Assembly (NCBI GenBank): GCA_016206515.1
Contig: JACQRN010000280.1
Location: forward strand, 1-6,735
Length of the DNA: 6,735 bases
Direction: 5' to 3'
From: Planctomycetota bacterium
Lineage (GTDB): Bacteria; Planctomycetota; SBBH01; JACQRN01
Part shown: one piece after another, positions 1 to 5,289 of the stretch
How positions within the stretch are numbered: the first letter of the stretch is position 1
Layout: every line of letters begins with the position of its first letter
The notes under the pieces: generated by a model
What the model was told of the DNA's origin: nothing
The model's input: only the letters and a program-made list of their open reading frames with translations
Databases searched by the model: none
Made by a program: the position numbers and the translations under genes

Positions 1-1687
1 ACCCCGAGGCGACCGTGAACACCTGGCGGTCCATCGTCCCGCTCGAGTTCCAGTCCTCCCTCCAGTAGACCCGCCGCGTGTAGTCCGGCGCCCCGTTCGT
101 CGTCACCGTGTACGGCGCGCCGTCCAGGACGAGGTCCCCGTTGACGTCCTCCCAGGCGGGGAGGCGCGAAACGAAATCCGTGAACTCGACCTGGGACCGG
201 AAGCGGCCCGCCTGCACGATCCTCAGCCGAACCTGGTCCGCGATCGCCAACGACTGCGCCCGGGTCAGGGGCAGAGTCTCCTTCAACCGCCCCAGGGGCT
301 CCAATCGGACCAGGGATCGCCCCTTGAACCCTTGGAAATTGTCCTCTTCCAGCGGGTTGTAGTTCCCGGGGCCGTACCAGGGGCGCCCCGGAACCCCGTA
401 CCCGCTCCCGTGGTCCGCGCGCGAGCGGTGCCAGGGCGCCTGTTCCGTCGCCTCGCTCGGATAGACGTAGGTCGCTTCCAAAGCTGGCGTTGGCTGGACG
501 GGCTCCTCCCAGGATGTGTTGTACCAGCCGAACCCGCCGTCCCACCCGCCGGTCCCCTCCCACACATCCAGGTGGACGCCGCGCAGGCCGAGGAGGACCG
601 CCGACAACGCCTCCCGCGACGCCCCGTTGACGTTGACCGGGGCGCGCGGCTCCAGGAGGTCGGCGTCCCCCAGCCTCAACTGCCTCCACGCGTAGACGAA
701 ATTGCGCTCCCACGGGAGGGGGTAGTTGTGGGCCCCCTCCCAATCGTTCGAATACTGGACCGTCTGCGTCCAGGGGGACGCCTCCGTCCCGCTCCCCGCG
801 ACGCCGCCGACAACCGGCAGACCCGAGATCGTCGCCGGGGAGTTCGCCCCGCCGCGGTGCCGGTCGTCGACGTCGAGAAAGCGGTTCGGGCGGCCGTCCA
901 TCGGCTGCGGCCGCGCCACCTTCGGGTCCACCCACGCGTGGAGCGTCAGGTACCTCTCGAACATCGCGTACCGCGCGTCCCCGATCACGGTGCGCAGGGC
1001 GTCCGCCGTCGCGTACCCCCCCGCGGGCCGGACCCCAACGACCTGGCCCCCCAGTGTGCCCGGGGCCGCCCCCGTCACCGCCGCGTCGAGGTTGTTCAAG
1101 AGCCTCACCAGCCACCCGTTCGGGCCTCCCGGGGCCGTGTCCTTGTGGTACGGCGTCCCGACCGGAGAGAGGGCCGCGTCGAGACGCCCACCGTTCACGT
1201 GGATCCTCGTGTTGGCGTCCTCGATCCGCAGCGAAAAAACGTCCCCCAGCCTTTGGCCCGTCCCGCGCAGGCGCCCGGAGAAGCCGTCCGCCTGTCCGTT
1301 CCCGTCCAGATCCACGTAGGCGTCGCTCCCCGCGTCATACCGGCCGTTGAGGATCCCGCCTACGGCCAAGTCCGTGTACGGCTCCATGCGACGGTGCCGA
1401 TACGACGGATTGAGCGCCCACGCCAGAAGGACGGACGGATCGTCCCGGTACGTCCAGTCGTCCGGCTGGTTCGCGGCCGTGCGGACGCCCGGCACGGAGG
1501 GATCCGCCTTCAGGCGCGCCGATGCGTACTCCATGCCGGAACACGCCAGGAGCCGCGCGCGGGCCGACTCCACATACTGCCGCGAGATCTGCGTCCGTAC
1601 GCTCCCCACCCGGACGAAGAGCGCTGCAAGGATCGCCAGGACCGACAGGAGGCCGGAGACCAGGATGAGGACGATCCCGCGCGTCAC
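1..1687 (-). CDS. GspK-like minor pseudopilin (T2SSK family), 3'-truncated by window edge
   Basis: The frame is open for 562 codons from a GTG at 1687 to position 1 with no stop, so the C-terminus is missing. In type II secretion, GspK caps the pseudopilus tip in the periplasm with GspI and GspJ. The N-terminus, MTRGIVLILVSG, is a short basic leader, then Gly4 as the likely prepilin-peptidase site, then a hydrophobic helix (residues 5-26). It lacks Glu at +5, as GspK characteristically does. Further family-like signals are SLRIEDANTRIHVNG (152-166), a helix-hairpin-helix-like stretch ATADALRTVIGDARY (226-240) followed by YLTLHAWVDP, and PVNVNGASREALSAVLLGL (350-368), which resembles the family's NVNTA segment. 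Asp-rich loops at 126-134 (DLDGNGQAD) and 514-522 look like calcium sites. The start is fixed by GGAGGG six bases upstream and by the GTGA overlap with the anti-sigma stop. It is longer than a typical GspK (about 300-350 aa). It could instead serve a type IV pilus-like system. Family assignment is fairly secure; the exact machine is not. Confidence 0.77.
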   Translation of the reverse strand, partial: MTRGIVLILVSGLLSVLAILAALFVRVGSVRTQISRQYVESARARLLACSGMEYASARLKADPSVPGVRTAANQPDDWTYRDDPSVLLAWALNPSYRHRRMEPYTDLAVGGILNGRYDAGSDAYVDLDGNGQADGFSGRLRGTGQRLGDVFSLRIEDANTRIHVNGGRLDAALSPVGTPYHKDTAPGGPNGWLVRLLNNLDAAVTGAAPGTLGGQVVGVRPAGGYATADALRTVIGDARYAMFERYLTLHAWVDPKVARPQPMDGRPNRFLDVDDRHRGGANSPATISGLPVVGGVAGSGTEASPWTQTVQYSNDWEGAHNYPLPWERNFVYAWRQLRLGDADLLEPRAPVNVNGASREALSAVLLGLRGVHLDVWEGTGGWDGGFGWYNTSWEEPVQPTPALEATYVYPSEATEQAPWHRSRADHGSGYGVPGRPWYGPGNYNPLEEDNFQGFKGRSLVRLEPLGRLKETLPLTRAQSLAIADQVRLRIVQAGRFRSQVEFTDFVSRLPAWEDVNGDLVLDGAPYTVTTNGAPDYTRRVYWREDWNSSGTMDRQVFTVASG

Positions 1688-2721
1688 GGGGCGCCCTCCA
1701 AGGCGCGGGCCAGGGCGAGGAGCGTCCCGGCGACCGCGTCGGGCGCCCGGGCGGCGGAGGCGCGCAGGGCTCCGGTGGAGGCGGGCCCGAGCCGCACGAC
1801 CTCCACGAGCGCCCCCCGCACGCGCGCGGGGTCGTCCACCGCAAGCGCGTCGCACAGGATCCGGACGGCCCCCTCGGCGCTCCCAGGCGGGAGGCCCCCC
1901 GGCGGGGGGACCCCCGACGGGGGGACCCCCGACGGGGACGGCTCGTCGCAGATCGCGCCAAGGACCGGGACCCCGTCGATGATCAGGCCGATGTGACACG
2001 CCGGGATCCTCGCCGACTCACCGCCGGAGCCGGCCAGGCCGGAACCGGCGAGGCCGGAGCCGGCCAGATCGACGACCCCCTCGACCGTCCGCAATCGCAT
2101 CCAGGAAATGGACCCGCGCGGTGTGTCGAGTCTCGACGCGATGATCTCGAACACGGTCCCCCGCACGATCGCCTCCCCGGCGTCGGTGCGCACCCGGAAC
2201 CCTGATGCGGCACGCCGGACCTCGAAGCGCCCGGCGCCCTCCAAGTGAAGGAGCGTCCGCTCGCCGCCTACCGGGGGAAGGATCGTCAGCCGGCTGCCCC
2301 CGCCCAGCCAGGCCGCGGACCTGTCCGACAGAGAGATCCCGCACTGCCCGTCCGGCCCGGTCTCGATCCGGTCACCCGGCCCCAGCCGGTCCCCCCCGGA
2401 CAGGGGGCGCGTACGGGCCCCGGCGACGAGAACGGCGTCCCGGCAGGAGGACACGCGCGAGGGCTCCTCCCCGCGAAGCGCCCACCCCCCCGCGACGACA
2501 AGCAGCGCGGCCGCCGCGGCAACGCCCCACCACAAGGGTGCGCGGCGTGCCATCGCAGAGGGCGGCCCCCCCTCCAGGGCCGCATACGAGGCGACGAGGC
2601 CGGAGCAGACCCCGCATTGGGCGAGGTGCCCCTCGATCGCCTCCCGGGCGCGACGCGGCGTCTCCCCATCGCAGTACGAGGAGAGAACCCCCAGGTCCGG
2701 ACACCCGTCCGTTGCGCCCAT
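1684..2721 (-). CDS. Anti-sigma factor: zinc-finger (zf-HC2), single TM helix, FecR domain
   Basis: Probable membrane anti-sigma factor of the ECF sigma gene just upstream, 345 aa from the ATG at 2721. Residues 7-50 form an anti-sigma zinc-finger: C7, C17 and the diagnostic HLAQCGVC (H32-x3-C36-x2-C39), which in this family binds the sigma factor in the cytoplasm. A basic patch (ARR) precedes one hydrophobic helix (62-82). Residues 93-220 resemble a FecR domain (GDRLGPGDRIETGPDGQCGISL, later GFRVRTDAGEAIVRGTVFEI) and would lie in the periplasm. Two repeat-rich linkers follow (LAGSG x3, about 218-233; SGVPP x2, about 264-273), then an Ala-rich, probably helical tail (283-345). Five cysteines follow the membrane helix (C93, C127, C243, C258, C290). 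An ATG at 2733 would add four residues; GGGGA three bases before the 2721 ATG slightly favours the shorter form. The frame stays open to 3024, but that part overlaps the sigma gene and reads as Arg/Pro/Trp-rich noise. Confidence 0.86.
   Translation of the reverse strand: MGATDGCPDLGVLSSYCDGETPRRAREAIEGHLAQCGVCSGLVASYAALEGGPPSAMARRAPLWWGVAAAAALLVVAGGWALRGEEPSRVSSCRDAVLVAGARTRPLSGGDRLGPGDRIETGPDGQCGISLSDRSAAWLGGGSRLTILPPVGGERTLLHLEGAGRFEVRRAASGFRVRTDAGEAIVRGTVFEIIASRLDTPRGSISWMRLRTVEGVVDLAGSGLAGSGLAGSGGESARIPACHIGLIIDGVPVLGAICDEPSPSGVPPSGVPPPGGLPPGSAEGAVRILCDALAVDDPARVRGALVEVVRLGPASTGALRASAARAPDAVAGTLLALARALEGAP
1694..1699 (-). promoter_or_regulatory. Ribosome binding site of the GspK-like gene
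   Basis: The minus strand reads GGAGGG six bases before the GTG at 1687. It lies inside the last codons of the anti-sigma gene, whose TGA shares bases with that GTG. This is the best-placed Shine-Dalgarno sequence in the window. It supports the GTG start and suggests translational coupling of the two genes. Confidence 0.75.
1904..1938 (-). repeat. 15-bp tandem repeat encoding SGVPP, GC-palindromic units
   Basis: A 15-bp unit is present twice exactly (1904-1918 and 1919-1933), followed by a partial third copy to about 1938. It encodes SGVPPSGVPP and the neighbouring PPGGLPPG in the second linker of the anti-sigma factor. Each unit contains a run of G, an A, then a run of C, so it can fold back on itself. 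Such sequence is prone to slippage and to read errors. Confidence 0.75.
2026..2070 (-). repeat. Three 15-bp tandem repeats encoding LAGSG pentapeptides
   Basis: Three adjacent 15-bp units (2026-2040, 2041-2055, 2056-2070) differ by only a few bases and encode LAGSG-type pentapeptides directly after the FecR domain of the anti-sigma factor. The unit is a multiple of three, so copy-number change would lengthen or shorten a flexible linker without breaking the frame. Confidence 0.8.
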
Positions 2722-2776
2722 GCTTCCCCACATCTCCACCGCCCCGCAGGTCCGGGACACGGATTCCGCGCGATTC

Positions 2777-3331
2777 CTATCCCAGGGCGTCCCGGAGCGA
2801 CCGCAAGGCCCGCCCCGCGAGCTTCGATACGCCGCTTTCCGTGAGGCCGAGCAGGCGCGCCACATCCTTCCGCTCCAGGCATTCCTCGTACAGCCACCGC
2901 AGGGCGAGCCGCTCGCGCGCGGGCCTTGCGGCCAGCGCGGCGCGGACCCGCTCCAGGTCCTCGGCCAGGGAGGCGGCCGCGTCGGGCCCCGTGACCGGAG
3001 AAACCGCACGCAGAAGCGCCTCACCGCCGGAGCGGCCCCGCTGCCGCCCCTCCCGGTTCAGGTGCCGGTGGACGGCATCGAGAAGCGACAGTTTCAGCCA
3101 GGTCGAGGGCCGGTACGCCGGATCGTAGGCGCGCAGCCGCGCCCCATCGTTCGCAAGGAGGGCGGCGATCGCCTCCCCGACGCAATCCTCCGCCTCCTGG
3201 GACGACGACGGACCGTATCGCGCGAGCGCACGCGCCGCGAGAGCGCACAGCATCGGGCGGTAGAGCCCGTCGAATTCCCTCCACGCCTCCGGATCCCCGT
3301 CGGCGCAACGCAGGAAAAGTTCCTTAACCAC
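2777..3331 (-). CDS. ECF-type RNA polymerase sigma-70 family factor
   Basis: 184 aa, the usual size of an extracytoplasmic-function sigma factor, which directs RNA polymerase to a small regulon once released from its anti-sigma partner. Region 2 covers about residues 13-95 (EAWREFDGLYRPMLCALAAR, then QEAEDCVGEAIAALL, then YRPSTWLKLSLLDAVHRHL, the part that melts and reads the -10 element). A polar linker (95-122) follows. Region 4 covers about 123-182, with a helix-turn-helix at KDVARLLGLTESGVSKLAGRALRSLR for the -35 element. No extra C-terminal domain is present. The GTG start overlaps the end of the Maf gene by 8 bp, and a weak GGGGA sits three bases upstream, so translation probably depends on coupling to Maf. 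The anti-sigma gene starts 43-55 bp downstream. The ECF subgroup cannot be assigned by eye; the regulon is unknown. Confidence 0.9.
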   Translation of the reverse strand: MVKELFLRCADGDPEAWREFDGLYRPMLCALAARALARYGPSSSQEAEDCVGEAIAALLANDGARLRAYDPAYRPSTWLKLSLLDAVHRHLNREGRQRGRSGGEALLRAVSPVTGPDAAASLAEDLERVRAALAARPARERLALRWLYEECLERKDVARLLGLTESGVSKLAGRALRSLRDALG

Positions 3332-5261
3332 CCATCCCCGCCGTCTCGCTGGTCAGCGCCGCCCGCTCCGGCCACGCCTGAAGACGGATCTCGGCAACCT
3401 CCAAGAGCCGCCCCAGAAGCGTCGCGGCCGAACCGATCCCGGAGACGTACTCCAGGTCGCGGGCGAGTTCCGCCTGCTGGCGCGCCTCCCCCTCGAGGTC
3501 CATCAGGGCGCGGATCCGGTCGCGCCGGATCCGGCGGTACTCGTCCGCCTGGGCGAGGTCGGAGACGAGCCGGTACGCGCGTGAATCCTGGACGCGCCTG
3601 CCCGCCTCCCGCGCGCGCGTGATGGCGGCCTTCACCTCCCCCCGCTCGCCGAAGCGGTCGCGCACGTCGCGCAGGGCGTCGTGGGTCGCCGCCACGTCCT
3701 TCTCGAGCGCGAGCAGCTCCGCACGGCGCGCGGAAAGCGCCTCCAGGGCCCGCGCGCGCTGGCCCTCCGTAAGATCCGCGCGCACGCCCCCCCGCCACGG
3801 CTTCGGGACCCCCGCCTCCGGAAGGCGCGACAGAGCCTCTCGCAGCGTCATCCCCTCCGCGCCCTCGATAATCGCCCCCCCCTCCGTCGCGTTCCAGACG
3901 CGGGATTTCGTTCTTGAGAAAAGGGTCATAAATCTCTGGAGGTACGAGAACATCTGGTCGTCGGTGTAGACGGGCCCCCCGACGCCGGGGACCTTCCGCA
4001 GGCGCGCGCGCATTCTGAGGATCTCCTCCCATTCCCTCATTTCGAGCGTCTGGTACGGGTTGCACTCCGCGGCCCAGTGGAGGTGGATCGGGTTCCCCGG
4101 GGCGTGCGTCGTCCCGAACGGGTACGAGAGATCCTGCCCCACGAACACGATCGGGTCCGCCCCGAGGTGCTCGGCGAGGTGGAACGCCAGGTGGGCGACC
4201 GTCGCCCCCCCAGGAAGGGAGGCGCGCGGGAGGTCGATCTCTGGCAGGAGCGCGGAAAGGTACGGCGCGTGCGTGAAGCGCCTGGGGCCCCGGAACTCGT
4301 CGAGGACCGTCCAGTTGACGCGCGCGTCGCACACCAGCGTCGTTTCCTGCGCCTGCGGGGGGAGCCCCTCGAAGTATTTCCGGGCGATCGACGAGTAGTC
4401 GAGCGCCGTGACGAAGTCGGGGCGGACCCCCAGGGACAGCAGAGTCCGGAAGACCGTATCGACGGCGATCACCGCGAAACGGTCCTGGATCCGCGGGAGG
4501 AGCCCGTAATGCCGCCCGAGGGACGGCCCCGCCGAGACGATCAGGGCCGGACGGCCCGCCCAGGCACCCCGCAGGTCGTCGACGCCGGGCCAGGCGAGGT
4601 AGTCGGCGAGGTTCGCGGCGAGGTTCAGTTTGGTGATCGAGGCGAGGGTCGCTGCGGTCAGGAGCGACATCCTCCCGTGTTGGAAGAAGTCGGAGAGGAC
4701 CGACCGCGCCCACCGGTACGCCTCCGGGTCGATCCGTTCCGCGGACGGGAGCGACGCGACCGCCGTCCCGAGGAAGAGCCCCACGGTGTCGGGCTCCATG
4801 CGCGCGAAGAGCGCCGGCTTGTCGCGCCCGGTCATCGGCACGAGGCGCCGCGAACGCAGGGGCCCGGTCCAGTCGTGCAGAGACAGCGCACGCCGCAGGA
4901 TCCCCGGCACGGCTTCGTAGGCGAACACCTGCGTCGCCCCGGGCGCCTTGCGCAGGAGCGCCGCCAGGCCGTGCCCCAGGCCGACCCCCCACACGACGTA
5001 GCAACCAATCAGGGGGCGGATCCACCCCTCCGCCCATTGATCCCCTTCCTCGACCGGTCGGTACCGGCTGTGGAGTAGGACCGGGACCCCCTGCGCATCG
5101 GGACCCGACAGAGTCGGAGCCCCGTCGCGAGCGGCCTCGACGGCCCCCCACGGCGCCGCCGCGCGCAGCAGCTCCGCCAGCTGCGGATCCGGCTTCGAGA
5201 GCGCCTCAAGATTCGCGTCGAGGATCGCGGGATCTTCGCGCAGCGGCACGCGCGACAGCAT
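3324..5261 (-). CDS. Maf/DUF115 family (flagellin nonulosonate transferase-like) protein
   Basis: 645 aa, close to known motility accessory factor proteins. These cytoplasmic enzymes attach pseudaminic or legionaminic acid to Ser/Thr of flagellin before export. An N-terminal Maf-type domain spans about residues 60-230, with a Rossmann-like WGVGLGHGLAALL (91-103) followed by VFAYEAVPGILRRAL. The central MAF_flag10/DUF115 domain (about 236-470) shows the family landmarks ALIVSAGPSL (239-248), VDTVFRTLLSLGVRPDFVTALDYSS (267-291; Asp268 and Asp288) and GGATVAHLAFHLAEHLGADP with VFVGQDLSYPFGTTHA (351-387). The C-terminal 500-630 is charged and helical, probably coiled-coil. No signal peptide or membrane helix is present. 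The ATG at 5261 is the first usable start, but the nearest strong Shine-Dalgarno lies 19 bases away. No flagellar gene is in the window, so the acceptor could be another exported protein. Family assignment is strong; donor sugar and acceptor are unknown. Confidence 0.87.
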   Translation of the reverse strand: MLSRVPLREDPAILDANLEALSKPDPQLAELLRAAAPWGAVEAARDGAPTLSGPDAQGVPVLLHSRYRPVEEGDQWAEGWIRPLIGCYVVWGVGLGHGLAALLRKAPGATQVFAYEAVPGILRRALSLHDWTGPLRSRRLVPMTGRDKPALFARMEPDTVGLFLGTAVASLPSAERIDPEAYRWARSVLSDFFQHGRMSLLTAATLASITKLNLAANLADYLAWPGVDDLRGAWAGRPALIVSAGPSLGRHYGLLPRIQDRFAVIAVDTVFRTLLSLGVRPDFVTALDYSSIARKYFEGLPPQAQETTLVCDARVNWTVLDEFRGPRRFTHAPYLSALLPEIDLPRASLPGGATVAHLAFHLAEHLGADPIVFVGQDLSYPFGTTHAPGNPIHLHWAAECNPYQTLEMREWEEILRMRARLRKVPGVGGPVYTDDQMFSYLQRFMTLFSRTKSRVWNATEGGAIIEGAEGMTLREALSRLPEAGVPKPWRGGVRADLTEGQRARALEALSARRAELLALEKDVAATHDALRDVRDRFGERGEVKAAITRAREAGRRVQDSRAYRLVSDLAQADEYRRIRRDRIRALMDLEGEARQQAELARDLEYVSGIGSAATLLGRLLEVAEIRLQAWPERAALTSETAGMGG

Positions 5262-5277
5262 AGCGCCGCTGGCAAGG

Positions 5278-5285
5278 CCACCTCC
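5278..5285 (-). promoter_or_regulatory. Strong Shine-Dalgarno-like sequence, badly spaced for the Maf start
   Basis: The minus strand reads GGAGGTGG in the 28-bp gap between the Ig-repeat gene and the Maf gene. From the end of GGAGG to the ATG at 5261 there are 19 bases, well above the usual 5-9. The in-frame codons that would be correctly spaced are CTT and GCC, not normal starts. The only well-spaced start is a TTG at 5275, which is in another frame that gives an Arg/Cys-rich translation. Confidence 0.45.
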
Positions 5286-5289
5286 GATT

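Noticed and set aside
1904..1938. GC-rich foldback as a transcription terminator
   Set aside because: It lies inside a coding region, has no T-run, and its 15-bp period matches a pentapeptide repeat.
332..1996. 554-codon open frame on the plus strand
   Set aside because: It is exactly antisense to the GspK-like and anti-sigma genes, its translation is Arg/Pro/Val-rich with no domain, and the minus strand has recognisable motifs and a good ribosome binding site.
2722..2776. Promoter or operator between sigma and anti-sigma genes
   Set aside because: The gap is too short and GC-rich, with no convincing -35/-10 pair or substantial inverted repeat; it is adequately explained as an intra-operon spacer.
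2722..3024. Upstream extension of the anti-sigma frame to 3024
   Set aside because: It overlaps most of sigma region 4, reads as low-information Arg/Pro/Trp-rich sequence, and the zinc-finger begins only after the Met at 2721.
4077..5078. 333-codon open frame on the plus strand
   Set aside because: Antisense to Maf, Arg/Glu/Pro-rich translation without motifs; typical of high-GC antisense frames.
3094..5151. 685-codon open frame on the minus strand, longer than Maf
   Set aside because: It is a shadow of Maf in another frame; Gly/Arg/Pro-rich, no domain, and only its last stretch resembles sigma sequence in the wrong frame. Maf landmarks lie in the 3324-5261 frame.
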